From Ilumatobacter sp. (GTDB lineage Bacteria > Actinomycetota > Acidimicrobiia > Acidimicrobiales > Ilumatobacteraceae), in the NCBI GenBank assembly GCA_007693335.1, contig REDU01000086.1, forward strand, positions 1 to 42,450: a DNA stretch of 42,450 nt, given 5' to 3'. Below, piece after piece: positions 9,800 through 17,397 of the stretch (position 1 is the first letter of the stretch; each line of letters begins with the position of its first letter). The translations under genes and the position numbers were made by a program. The notes beneath the pieces are model-generated. The model did not search any database. It had not been told where the DNA came from and saw only the letters and a list, made by a program, of their open reading frames with translations.

Positions 9800-10924
9800 T
9801 CAGTAACGCAGCAGCGCGACGGCGGCCTGCCCGTCGGGGAGACGCTGGGCGCCCACGCTGACCACGCTGCCCGACGATGCCAGAGTCGCGAGCACGGCCC
9901 GGTCGAGCACCCGGTGGGCGTCGTCGGTGCCGTCCGTCGGCGCATCGCTCACGAACAGCGTGTCGACGCGGCCCTCTTCGGCCCGGGCGCATGACGCATC
10001 CAGCGTCTCGGTGGCGTGACGGTTCCCGAGCCCCTCCTCGTAGCGCGACCACGACTTCTCCAGGTCGGCGGCCAGCCGTTCGCTGATCCGCTGCCACGCC
10101 GCGGCATGGAGCTCGACCGGCTTCAGGCGCTCGGGGTTGCCCTCGACGGCCGGCTCGACCACGTCGGCGTGGCGGGTGACCGAGCGGAAGATCGGCACGT
10201 AGTAGCCGACGCACGCGAGCACCAGCGGACGCGGATCGGCGCCCAGGAGATCGTGGAGACCGTGATCGACGGCACGGAGGAAGCGCTCGACGGTGGCCTT
10301 GTCGTGCTCGCCGACACCGTGACCGTGGAAGCGGGCATCGCCGGAACCGACCGAGCGCGCCTGCAGTTGCCGCTCCGGGTCTTCGTGGGCCAGTGCCTCC
10401 GCCATCGAAGTGGGGATGGGACCCGGATCGAGCTCACCGATGGTCGTGCGGGTGGCGGCGAAGAGCCGAACGCTGTTCTGGCTGACCGCCAGCACGAGGA
10501 ACTCGTCATCGCCCGAGAGCATCGGTGCCAGTGGGGTCACGTGGAACGTATCGCCCACCGTGAGCGAGGTGGGCAGCTCGAACGGGACGCGGAACCACCG
10601 GCTCACCTCGGGTGAGGCGAACACGACGAGGCCGTCGGACTGGTGCTGCCAGAACTGTTGGTCGTCGAGCAACGCCCGGGCCGGAGTCAGCACGGTCGCG
10701 GGATCGACGCCCTGGTCGATCAGCCGGTGGGCCGCCTCGTCGAGCAGGTTCCGGAGCTGCACCGGATCCTGTCGGACCTCGGCACCCCTGCGGTGCGTGG
10801 GGAGCTGGATGCTCACCTTCGGCCCGGAGGACGCCTCCCCGAGCGCTCGGAGATCGGTGGCGGTGACGGGATCGGAATCCCCCACCACGAGTCGGTCGGC
10901 GGCCGGGGCACGCAGTTCCTCCAT
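9800..10924 (-). CDS. Bacterial eRF1/Pelota-like protein (baeRF family)
   Basis: A 374-residue protein with the layout of bacterial archaeo-eukaryotic release-factor homologues. The N-terminal segment has KVSIQLPTHRRG and a helical region with RNLLDEAAHRL. The middle holds LVVFASPEVSRWF, then FLVLAVSQNSVRLFAAT. The C-terminal half has PLVLACVGYYVPIFRSV and ends in DTLFVSDA...GSVVSVGAQRLPDGQAAVALLRY, the L7Ae/eRF1-domain-3-like end. Such proteins are thought to act on stalled or hibernating ribosomes. The start ATG at 10924 is preferred over the ATG at 10936 because TATGGT sits 7 nt upstream; the upstream ATG lies inside that box. The downstream gene is HPF-like, consistent with a ribosome role. 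Confidence 0.75.
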   Translation of the reverse strand: MEELRAPAADRLVVGDSDPVTATDLRALGEASSGPKVSIQLPTHRRGAEVRQDPVQLRNLLDEAAHRLIDQGVDPATVLTPARALLDDQQFWQHQSDGLVVFASPEVSRWFRVPFELPTSLTVGDTFHVTPLAPMLSGDDEFLVLAVSQNSVRLFAATRTTIGELDPGPIPTSMAEALAHEDPERQLQARSVGSGDARFHGHGVGEHDKATVERFLRAVDHGLHDLLGADPRPLVLACVGYYVPIFRSVTRHADVVEPAVEGNPERLKPVELHAAAWQRISERLAADLEKSWSRYEEGLGNRHATETLDASCARAEEGRVDTLFVSDAPTDGTDDAHRVLDRAVLATLASSGSVVSVGAQRLPDGQAAVALLRY

Positions 10925-10931
10925 GCGCGCG

Positions 10932-10937
10932 ACCATA
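10932..10937 (-). promoter_or_regulatory. -10 box TATGGT of baeRF gene
   Basis: On the minus strand TATGGT is exactly 7 nt before the ATG at 10924. It decides the start: the more upstream ATG (10936) overlaps the box and would not be transcribed. Confidence 0.5.
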
Positions 10938-11049
10938 CCGGACCGTTCGGGCGGTCCACACCGGCCGAAAGTCCCGATCCTGCCGGATCCTTGCAGGCGA
11001 GATCCTCGACCCGAGGTGCGGGTGACGGTCGACCGAGCACACTGTCGGG

Positions 11050-12060
11050 ATGGCTGATGGTGATGTGCCCGAGCTGACGGTGACCGACCCGTACGTCTCG
11101 ACCGGACGGCTGCCGCCCTCCGACGAGATCGACGTGATGCTCGCCAGCGCCCACGAGCTGTATCGAGACATCACCCGCGGTGAGGTGGCCGACTACATCC
11201 CGGTGCTCGCATCCGTCGATCCCGAACTGTTCGGCGCCTGCGTGGTCAGTGCGGGTGGACGCGAGCACAGCGTCGGCGACTCCCGACACCCGTTCTCGAT
11301 CCAGAGCGTCTCCAAGCCGTTCGTGTTCGCGCTGGTGTGCGATGCCCTCGGGCACCGGAAGGCGCGCGAGCTGTTGGGCGTGAACAGCACCGGCCTCCCG
11401 TTCAACTCGGTGATGGCCATCGAGCTCAACGAGCACCGCACCATGAACCCGATGGTGAACGCCGGGGCCATCGCGACCACGAGCCTGGTTCCGGGTGACA
11501 CCGCCGAGCAGAAGTGGGAGTTCGTCCGTGAGGGGTTGTCGCGCTTCGCCGGTCGGTCGCTGGAGTTCGACGAGGAGGTCTACGAGTCGGAGGCGGCCGC
11601 CAATCTCCGCAACGTCGGCATCGCCCACCTCCTCGAGTGCTACGGCCAGCTCTACTTCGATGCCGACCAGTCCACCGACGTCTACACCCGTCAGTGCTCC
11701 GTGCTGGTCGACGCGCGCGACCTGGCCGTGATGGGAGCGACCCTGGCCGACGGCGGGGTCAACCCGATCACGGGCGAGCGCGTGATCGCGACGGCGCACT
11801 GCAAGCGGGTACTGGCCGTCATGGCCACCGCTGGCCTCTACGAGCGCTCGGGTGAGTGGATGTACGAGATCGGGTTGCCGGGCAAGAGCGGTGTGAGCGG
11901 CGGCATCGTGACGGTGTCGCCCGGCAAGGGCGGACTCGGAACGTTCTCACCCCGACTCGATGCAGCGGGGAACAGCGTGCGCGGCGCGCTCACCACCGCC
12001 TACCTGTCCGACCGGCTCGGTCTCAACATCTACGCCTCCGAACCGGCCACGGCGGGGTGA
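11050..12060 (+). CDS. glsA: Glutaminase A
   Basis: A 336-residue enzyme hydrolysing glutamine to glutamate and ammonia. The serine-dependent beta-lactamase-like active site is SVSK (Ser86, Lys89) in FSIQSVSKPF. Further family motifs are NPMVNAGAI, GLPGKSGVSGGI and SPRLDAAGNSVRG. Its length matches the catalytic domain of the family, plus a short N-terminal extension. There is no Shine-Dalgarno; CACACT about 6 nt before the ATG could be a weak leaderless -10 box. It is divergent from the baeRF gene and convergent with the metallophore-binding lipoprotein gene. Confidence 0.95.
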   Translation: MADGDVPELTVTDPYVSTGRLPPSDEIDVMLASAHELYRDITRGEVADYIPVLASVDPELFGACVVSAGGREHSVGDSRHPFSIQSVSKPFVFALVCDALGHRKARELLGVNSTGLPFNSVMAIELNEHRTMNPMVNAGAIATTSLVPGDTAEQKWEFVREGLSRFAGRSLEFDEEVYESEAAANLRNVGIAHLLECYGQLYFDADQSTDVYTRQCSVLVDARDLAVMGATLADGGVNPITGERVIATAHCKRVLAVMATAGLYERSGEWMYEIGLPGKSGVSGGIVTVSPGKGGLGTFSPRLDAAGNSVRGALTTAYLSDRLGLNIYASEPATAG

Positions 12061-12078
12061 CCCGCCCCACGACGTCCC

Positions 12079-12094
12079 TCAGCGGAACGGGAGG
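12079..12094. repeat. 16-bp direct repeat matching the tRNA-Ser(UGA) 3' end (candidate att site)
   Basis: The sequence tcagcggaacgggagg is identical to 31017-31032, which is the 3' end of the tRNA-Ser gene plus 4 flanking bases, in the same orientation. It lies in the 45-bp gap between glsA and the binding-protein gene. It may be the distal attachment site of an island, or a chance match overlapping a terminator hairpin. Confidence 0.45.
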
Positions 12095-12099
12095 TTCCG
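12083..12099. terminator. Short hairpin between convergent genes
   Basis: CGGAAC and GTTCCG pair around a 5-nt loop between the stops of glsA and the binding-protein gene. There is no T-tract, so it could be a weak bidirectional terminator. Confidence 0.4.
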
Positions 12100-12105
12100 G
12101 GCAGG

Positions 12106-13314
12106 TCAGTCCAGGTCGTAGGTTTCGGGGAGGCCGAAGCCGGGGGAGCCGATGAGGTCGGCGAACTCGTCGGGGTAGAGCTCGGCTGCGAGTTCCTCGA
12201 TGCCGGCGATGAAGCCGATGCCGGGGTTCACCGCCTCCTGGGGGAACACGAGGAAGCGCTGTTCGCGGATGGCAGGCACGTCGGCCAGGGCAGGGTCGTC
12301 GAGCAGAAGGGCGATCTTCTCCGCACCACGCTGTCCCTCGCCGGCGGTGCCGTAGTCGGTCACCACGATCACCTCCGGAGCTGCCTCCACCACGGCTTCC
12401 CACGACACCGGTCCCCACATGGCGGGAACGTCCTCGAAGACGTTGCGTCCGCCCGCCAGTCGGTGGAGCTCCGGCACGATGGTGAGTCCCGGTGCAACGA
12501 TCGCGGCATCAGCACCTCGGAGGAACCCGAGCGTCGCGGGCGGGTCGGTGACGGCGGGCAGCCGGTCGGCGACACGCTCGAGGCGTTCGTCCCAGTGGGC
12601 GATCAGGGCCTCGGCGCGTTCGGGGACGCCGAAGATGTCGCCGAGCGCACGGATGTCGCGGTAGATGTCGTCGACGGTGGCGGGCGCGAGCGTGTCGTCG
12701 ATGCGTCGGCACGACTCCGACAGCACGTAGCTCGGGATGCCGAGCTCGGCGAGCGAGGCCGGGTTGATGCCGTCTTCGCCGAAGCCGTAGTTCCACCCGG
12801 AGAAGACGAAGTCGGGATCGGCGCCGAGTAGCGGTTCGAGGGCGAAGTAGTCGTCGCCGAGCGAGTCGACGGCGTCGTAGTGGTCGCGGAACACGACGGG
12901 ACGGAGTCGTGGCTTGGCCGCCGAGTAGGCAGCCATCCGGTCGGTCAGGCCGAGCGCGAACATCATCTCGATCATGTTGTCGTCGTTGACCACGGCCCGT
13001 TCGGGTGGCGCCCTGAACGTCACCTCGTCGCTGCACGACGTGACGGTCACCGGATAGTGATCGTCGGGCGTCATCGGTGCGGGCCACTCGTACTCGGGTG
13101 TCACCTCGACCACCCCGTTGACCACGCCGTCGGGGCCTCCCGTGTCCGGATCGCCCGCCGCGGGTGCATCGTCGAGCGGTTCGCTCTCCCCGGCCGGGGG
13201 GACGAGCGCGTCGGTCGTGTCCACGTCGTCGGCACCGCACGCGGTCGTAGCGAGCAGTGCAGTTGCAGCGAGGAACGCGACGCGGATCACGTTGCGATTC
13301 ATCAGAGGGGTCAT
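12106..13314 (-). CDS. FecB/BtuF-type substrate-binding lipoprotein
   Basis: A 402-residue secreted lipoprotein. A signal peptide ends in a lipobox-type TTAC with Cys26, and an acidic low-complexity linker follows (about residues 27-75). The rest is a class III (helical-backbone) binding protein: PPERAVVNDDNMIEMMFALGL, LLGADPDFVFSGWNYG, LAELGIPSYVLSESC, and a C-terminal lobe with VVEAAPEVIVVTDYG. This family delivers metal chelates such as siderophores, haem or cobalamin. The start at 13314 overlaps the ATPase stop (ATGA) and has an AAAGGAA Shine-Dalgarno. It is the last gene of a permease-ATPase-binding protein operon. With a COG0523 GTPase across the promoter, a zinc- or other metal-metallophore is the most likely ligand. 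Confidence 0.9.
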   Translation of the reverse strand: MTPLMNRNVIRVAFLAATALLATTACGADDVDTTDALVPPAGESEPLDDAPAAGDPDTGGPDGVVNGVVEVTPEYEWPAPMTPDDHYPVTVTSCSDEVTFRAPPERAVVNDDNMIEMMFALGLTDRMAAYSAAKPRLRPVVFRDHYDAVDSLGDDYFALEPLLGADPDFVFSGWNYGFGEDGINPASLAELGIPSYVLSESCRRIDDTLAPATVDDIYRDIRALGDIFGVPERAEALIAHWDERLERVADRLPAVTDPPATLGFLRGADAAIVAPGLTIVPELHRLAGGRNVFEDVPAMWGPVSWEAVVEAAPEVIVVTDYGTAGEGQRGAEKIALLLDDPALADVPAIREQRFLVFPQEAVNPGIGFIAGIEELAAELYPDEFADLIGSPGFGLPETYDLD

Positions 13315-14096
13315 GACGGTTCCTTTCGAAGGCTGCTGAAGAGCAGCTGGGGGGTTCCGGTGAACGGATGGTCGACACGGTCGACCCGCACACCGAACAC
13401 GGGGGTGAGCACCTCGGCCACGAACACCTGCTCCGGTGCGCCCGTCGCCACGATGCGGCCGTCGTGCAGCACGATCACCTGATCGCAGAACTGTGCGGCG
13501 AGGTTGAGATCGTGGAGCGCCGCCACCGTGGTGCGCCCGAGCGAGCGGGCGAGCTCGAGGAGCGCGAGCTGATGGTGCACGTCGAGGTGGTTGGTCGGTT
13601 CGTCGAGCACGAGCACCGGACAGTCCTGGGCGAGAGCACGGGCAACGAGCGCCCGCTGCTTCTCGCCGCCCGAGAGCGTCATCCAGTCGCGGTGTGCGAG
13701 GTGCGTGATCCCGACCGTGTCCAGGGCACGGGCGACGGCGTCGTGATCGGCGTCGCTCTCGCCCGACATCGACCGCTGGTGGGGCATCCGTCCGAGCATC
13801 ACGGCTTCGTACACGGTGAACTCCAGGTCCGACGGGCTCTCCTGAGCCACGACTGCGATCGAGAGCGCGGCCTCACGCGGCGTCATCGCGCTCACCGGGA
13901 CATCACCGACCAACACGGCCCCGTGCTCGGCCGAGAGCACCCGGTAGATGGTCTGGAGCAGCGTCGACTTGCCGCTGCCGTTCGGACCGACCAGCCCGAC
14001 GAGGCGGCCCGATCCGAGGTCGGCCGACACCCGGTCGATCACCACGCGCGTCCCGCGCTTCACGTCGAGTGAGTCGATGGTGAGTGTGGTCGTCAC
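13311..14096 (-). CDS. FecE/BtuD-type ABC transporter ATPase
   Basis: A 261-residue ATPase for metal-chelate import. Walker A is GPNGSGKST, the signature is LSGGEKQRALVARALAQ, Walker B is VLVLDEPTNHLD, and the H-switch is in ALHDLNLAAQF. These are textbook motifs of the FepC/BtuD group. It overlaps the permease gene by 4 bases upstream and the binding-protein gene by 4 bases downstream, so the three proteins should be made in coupled amounts. Confidence 0.95.
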   Translation of the reverse strand: MTTTLTIDSLDVKRGTRVVIDRVSADLGSGRLVGLVGPNGSGKSTLLQTIYRVLSAEHGAVLVGDVPVSAMTPREAALSIAVVAQESPSDLEFTVYEAVMLGRMPHQRSMSGESDADHDAVARALDTVGITHLAHRDWMTLSGGEKQRALVARALAQDCPVLVLDEPTNHLDVHHQLALLELARSLGRTTVAALHDLNLAAQFCDQVIVLHDGRIVATGAPEQVFVAEVLTPVFGVRVDRVDHPFTGTPQLLFSSLRKEPS

Positions 14097-15256
14097 GACG
14101 CCCCCGCGCGGCGCATCCGGTCGCGGCGCCGCATGAGCACGATGAAGATCGGGCCGCCGACCAGCGCGGTGATGATCCCGACCGGGAGCTCTTGCGGTGC
14201 GGCGATGACTCGGGCACCGGTGTCGACCCAGATCATGAACACCGCACCGAGTAGTGCGGCGAGCGGGAGCACCCTGCGATGGCGACCGCCGACCAGCATC
14301 CGGACGGCGTGGGGCACCACGAGGCCGACGAAGCCCACCGCCCCACTGGAGGCGACCATGATCCCGGTGAGCGCCGCGGTCGCGACGAAGAGCTCGATGC
14401 GGACCCGGCCGACGGGAACCCCGAAGGTGGTTGCCGCCGAATCACCGGCCACGAGTGCGTCGAGTGGACGGGCACGCCACCAGAGGTGCACGAGGACGGC
14501 GAGGAACGCCACGGCCGGGATCGCGAGGGTGTCCCACCGGGCTCGGCCGAAGCTCCCGAGCAACCAGAAGAGCACCTGCTGTGACGCCCGGGGATCGGCC
14601 CGGAAGATCGCGAAGCTGGTGACCGCGGAGAGGACGTAGCCGACCACCACACCGGTGAGGACCAGTCGCATCGGCGAGAGCCGGCCCGACTCGTTCGCGA
14701 TCAGGTAGACGACCGCCATCGTGGCCATCGCGGTGAGGAACGCCGCCACCGAGATGGCCGACGTGCCGAGCGACGAGAACAACCCGAACAGGATCACCAG
14801 GGCCGCCCCGACGGATGCACCCGACGAGATGCCGAGGATGTACGGATCGGCGAGCGGGTTGCGCACGAGTGCTTGGACGGCCACGCCCACGACGGCGAGC
14901 CCGGCGCCCACGATGCCCGCCAACACGACCCGTGGAAGACGGAGCTCCCACACGATCTGGCGGAGATTGCGACCGATCGACGCGTCGAGCTCGGTGCCGA
15001 GTGTCTCGGCGGCGATGATCCGCCACACCGTGCCGGGCGGGACCGAGACCGAGCCCACCGACACGGCCATCACGATCGAACCGATGAGCGTGGCCACGAG
15101 GACACACGCGACCACCGGCACCACCGTGACGGGGAGCAGACCGCTGGTGGTCGACGGCGGGCGACGGAGCAGGGTCGTTCCTGGTGGCCCGTCGGCCGGA
15201 CGGGCGTCGACCAGTGTGGGAGCGTGGTGGGGGGGACGGTCCGCCGTGAGAGACAA
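14093..15256 (-). CDS. FecCD-type metal-chelate ABC transporter permease
   Basis: A 387-residue permease with about ten membrane segments. It carries the family motifs LRLPRVVLAGIVGAGLA, ALVRNPLADPYILG followed by SSGASVGAA, GAVGFVGLVVPHAVR and PQELPVGIITALVGGP. The first 40 residues are a Pro/Arg-rich cytoplasmic extension. The start is uncertain: the frame opens with TTG at 15256, with no Shine-Dalgarno. A TTGACA-17-AATGAT promoter puts the transcription start at about 15257, so a leaderless TTG start is possible. The operator at 15260-15274 covers the -10 box, so expression should be repressed by a Fur/Zur-type protein. It heads the importer operon. Confidence 0.92.
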   Translation of the reverse strand: MSLTADRPPHHAPTLVDARPADGPPGTTLLRRPPSTTSGLLPVTVVPVVACVLVATLIGSIVMAVSVGSVSVPPGTVWRIIAAETLGTELDASIGRNLRQIVWELRLPRVVLAGIVGAGLAVVGVAVQALVRNPLADPYILGISSGASVGAALVILFGLFSSLGTSAISVAAFLTAMATMAVVYLIANESGRLSPMRLVLTGVVVGYVLSAVTSFAIFRADPRASQQVLFWLLGSFGRARWDTLAIPAVAFLAVLVHLWWRARPLDALVAGDSAATTFGVPVGRVRIELFVATAALTGIMVASSGAVGFVGLVVPHAVRMLVGGRHRRVLPLAALLGAVFMIWVDTGARVIAAPQELPVGIITALVGGPIFIVLMRRRDRMRRAGAS

Positions 15257-15259
15257 GAA

Positions 15260-15274
15260 TAAGAATCATTCTTA
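15260..15274. promoter_or_regulatory. 7-1-7 Fur/Zur-type operator at the importer promoter
   Basis: TAAGAAT-C-ATTCTTA is a perfect 7-1-7 inverted repeat. It overlaps the -10 box and the expected start point of the minus-strand importer operon, so a bound repressor would block RNA polymerase. Its AAT-N-ATT core is shared with the box at 15338-15352 and with known actinobacterial Zur boxes. Confidence 0.75.
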
Positions 15275-15293
15275 ATTACTTCGAGGTTGTCAA
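15265..15293 (-). promoter_or_regulatory. Sigma70-type promoter of the importer operon
   Basis: On the minus strand there is TTGACA (15293-15288), a 17-nt spacer, and AATGAT (15270-15265; four of six -10 matches). The predicted transcript would begin within a base or two of the TTG at 15256. The -35 box is a perfect consensus. Confidence 0.6.
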
Positions 15294-15337
15294 GTCGTCC
15301 GCGCCCTCGACGCAGCTGCTGTTCGAGACCGCTGAAC

Positions 15338-15352
15338 TAGGAATGATTCCTA
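15338..15352. promoter_or_regulatory. 7-1-7 Fur/Zur-type operator upstream of the COG0523 GTPase
   Basis: TAGGAAT-G-ATTCCTA is a perfect 7-1-7 inverted repeat ending 8 bp before the TAGTCT -10 box of the GTPase gene. This places it over the -35 region. It matches the 15260-15274 box at 12 of the 15 positions. Confidence 0.75.
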
Positions 15353-15360
15353 TCTTCAGG

Positions 15361-15366
15361 TAGTCT
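15361..15366 (+). promoter_or_regulatory. -10 box TAGTCT of the COG0523 GTPase operon
   Basis: TAGTCT lies exactly 7 nt before the ATG at 15374, giving a leaderless transcript. The Fur/Zur-type operator lies just upstream. Confidence 0.55.
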
Positions 15367-15373
15367 CGGGCTC

Positions 15374-16366
15374 ATGGCCCCCGCTGACAAGGTCCCCGTC
15401 ACCGTGCTCACCGGCTTCCTCGGCGCCGGCAAGACCACGCTGTTGAACCACATCCTCACCGAGCAGCACGGCATGAAGATCGCCGTGATCGAGAACGAGT
15501 TCGGTGAGATCGGTATCGACGACGCCCTCGTGCTCGACGCCGAGGAGGAGATCTTCGAGATGAACAACGGCTGCATCTGTTGCACCGTCCGGGGAGATCT
15601 GATCCGCATCCTCGGCAACCTGATGAAGCGACGTGATCGGTTCGACCAGATCGTGATCGAGACCACCGGCCTGGCCGACCCCGCCCCGGTGGCCCAGACG
15701 TTCTTCATGGACGACGAGATCTCCAGCCAACTCCGACTCGACGCGATCGTGACCGTGGTCGATGCCAAGCACCTCGTGCAGCACCTCGACGACCACAAGC
15801 CCGAGGGCGTCGAGAACGAGGCGGTCGAGCAGCTGGCGTTCGCCGACCGGGTGCTGCTGAACAAGGTCGACCTCGCTGCGGACGAGAACGAGCTCATCGA
15901 GGTGGAACGGCGCATCCGCGAGATCAACGCCATTGCTCCCATCGTCCGCACCAGCCACGGCAAGGTCGATCTCGATCGCATCCTCGACGTGGGCGCGTTC
16001 GATCTCGACCGGGTACTGGCCGACGACCCGGAGTTCCTCGATCCCGACGCCGAGCACCAGCACGATCTGTCGGTCACGTCGGTGGGCATCGACGCGGACG
16101 GCGAGCTCGACGTCGGCAAGTTGAACGAGTGGCTCGGGTGGCTGCTGCGGGAGCGCGGTGTCGACATCTTCCGCTCGAAGGGGATCCTGTCGGTGGCCGG
16201 GTGGGACGACCGCTACGTGTTCCAGGGTGTCCACATGCTGATCGACGGCCGCACCGACCGCCCATGGGGCCCCGGCGAGCCACGCACCAACAAGCTCGTC
16301 TTCATCGGTCGGAACCTCGACCGTGACGAACTCGAGCAGAGCTTCCGGGCATGTCTCGTCGCGTGA
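15374..16366 (+). CDS. COG0523-family GTPase, zinc metallochaperone type
   Basis: A 330-residue G3E GTPase. The P-loop is GFLGAGKTT (residues 14-22), the metal-binding CxCC motif is Cys67-Ile-Cys69-Cys70 in NNGCICCTVRGDL, the G3 region is IETTGLADPAP, and the base-specificity motif is NKVD. A C-terminal CobW_C domain begins near residue 235 (SVTSVGIDADGELD). COG0523 proteins hand metal to client enzymes, and many are induced under zinc starvation by loss of Zur repression. The operator upstream and the divergent importer support that here. The CobW role in cobalamin synthesis is less likely, because no cobalamin gene is near. Its end overlaps the WD40 gene by 16 bp. Confidence 0.93.
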   Translation: MAPADKVPVTVLTGFLGAGKTTLLNHILTEQHGMKIAVIENEFGEIGIDDALVLDAEEEIFEMNNGCICCTVRGDLIRILGNLMKRRDRFDQIVIETTGLADPAPVAQTFFMDDEISSQLRLDAIVTVVDAKHLVQHLDDHKPEGVENEAVEQLAFADRVLLNKVDLAADENELIEVERRIREINAIAPIVRTSHGKVDLDRILDVGAFDLDRVLADDPEFLDPDAEHQHDLSVTSVGIDADGELDVGKLNEWLGWLLRERGVDIFRSKGILSVAGWDDRYVFQGVHMLIDGRTDRPWGPGEPRTNKLVFIGRNLDRDELEQSFRACLVA

Positions 16367-17394
16367 TCGGCGAGCCGACCTGGCGGATCGATCTGGCCGA
16401 CTACGTCGCCGCGCTCGACGTGGCACCGCACGGTGAGTTGCTCGTGGCCGGCTCGCTGTCCGGCGATGCTGCGCTGATCGACACCGACGATGGCCGGGTG
16501 GTGGCGAAACTTGCCGACCATCGGTTCGGGGTGCTCTCGGCGGCATGGACCCCCGACGGTGGCGCCGTGGCAGTGGGTGGCCACGACGGTGTGGTGCACC
16601 TCTACGGCCCGTCCGGAGGTTGCTTCGCCAGTCACGAGCTCGGCGGGTGGGTGGCCGATCTGGCCTGGTCGCCCGACGGGAGCACGCTGGCTGCAGCTGT
16701 CGGGAAGACGTTGGTGCTGATCCAACGGGCCAATGGCTGCCCTCACCGCTTCGACCCCGTCGCCTCCACCATCACCGCGGTCGCCTGGGCGGTCAACGGC
16801 AAGCGCGTGGGCGTGACCGCATACGGCGGCGTCACCTGGTTCGACCCGGACGCCGTTCCGGCGACCGAAGCGGTACGCACGTACCCCTGGAAGGGGTCGC
16901 TGCTCTCGCTCGTCATGTCACCCACCGGGAAGTGGGCGTGCGGCGGCGCCCAGGACGCCAGCGTGCACCTCTGGAAGCTGTGGTCGGGCGACGACCTCGC
17001 GATGTCCGGATACCCGGCCAAGCTCGAACACCTCGCATTCCGCGACGACGGCCGCTGGATGGCCTCCGCCTGCTTGGGCGAGATCACTGTCTGGGATTTC
17101 GGGGGGAAGGGCCCCGCCGGGAGCCGCCCGGCCGCGGGTGAGGAGCATGCCCGTCACATCTCCTCACTCGACTGGGAACCCGACGGCGAGCGGTTGCTCA
17201 CGGGTGCCGCCGACGGCCGGATGATCCTGTGGCCCTCCCCCCGGAAGCAAGGTCAGCAGTTGACGCCACTCGACGTGTGCGAGACCGGCGGAGAACTCGC
17301 GCACGTCGCCTGGCTGCCCGACCGCAGCGGATGCGTGTCAGCCCGGGCCGATGGTGCCATCGAACACCGCGACATCACCGCTCACCGCACCTGA
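16351..17394 (+). CDS. WD40 repeat protein of the metal operon
   Basis: A 347-residue protein predicted to be one seven-bladed beta-propeller. Repeated units have the form W-[TS]-P-D-G-x-x-[LV]-A-x-x-x-x-D-G-x-[VI]: AAWTPDGGAVAVGGHDGVVHLY, LAWSPDGSTLAA, SLVMSPTGKWACGG...VHLW, LAFRDDGRWMASACL...ITVWD, and SLDWEPDGERLLTGAADGRMILW. There is no signal peptide, so it should be a cytoplasmic scaffold. It overlaps the COG0523 GTPase gene by 16 bp, a strong sign of co-expression and perhaps physical partnership. I recall WD40 proteins next to COG0523 genes in other bacteria but cannot check it here. Its molecular role is unknown. Confidence 0.88.
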   Translation: MSRRVIGEPTWRIDLADYVAALDVAPHGELLVAGSLSGDAALIDTDDGRVVAKLADHRFGVLSAAWTPDGGAVAVGGHDGVVHLYGPSGGCFASHELGGWVADLAWSPDGSTLAAAVGKTLVLIQRANGCPHRFDPVASTITAVAWAVNGKRVGVTAYGGVTWFDPDAVPATEAVRTYPWKGSLLSLVMSPTGKWACGGAQDASVHLWKLWSGDDLAMSGYPAKLEHLAFRDDGRWMASACLGEITVWDFGGKGPAGSRPAAGEEHARHISSLDWEPDGERLLTGAADGRMILWPSPRKQGQQLTPLDVCETGGELAHVAWLPDRSGCVSARADGAIEHRDITAHRT

Positions 17395-17397
17395 ACC

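Noticed and set aside
15275-15337. Possible cobalamin riboswitch between the importer and the CobW-like gene
   Set aside because: Only 117 bp separate the start codons and most of it is promoter and operator sequence. No conserved B12-box was seen, and the transcripts look leaderless.
15338-15352. DtxR/IdeR iron box (TAGG...CCTA ends)
   Set aside because: The outer TAGG/CCTA matches, but the spacing and centre do not fit the 19-bp IdeR consensus; the 7-1-7 symmetry fits Fur-family boxes better.
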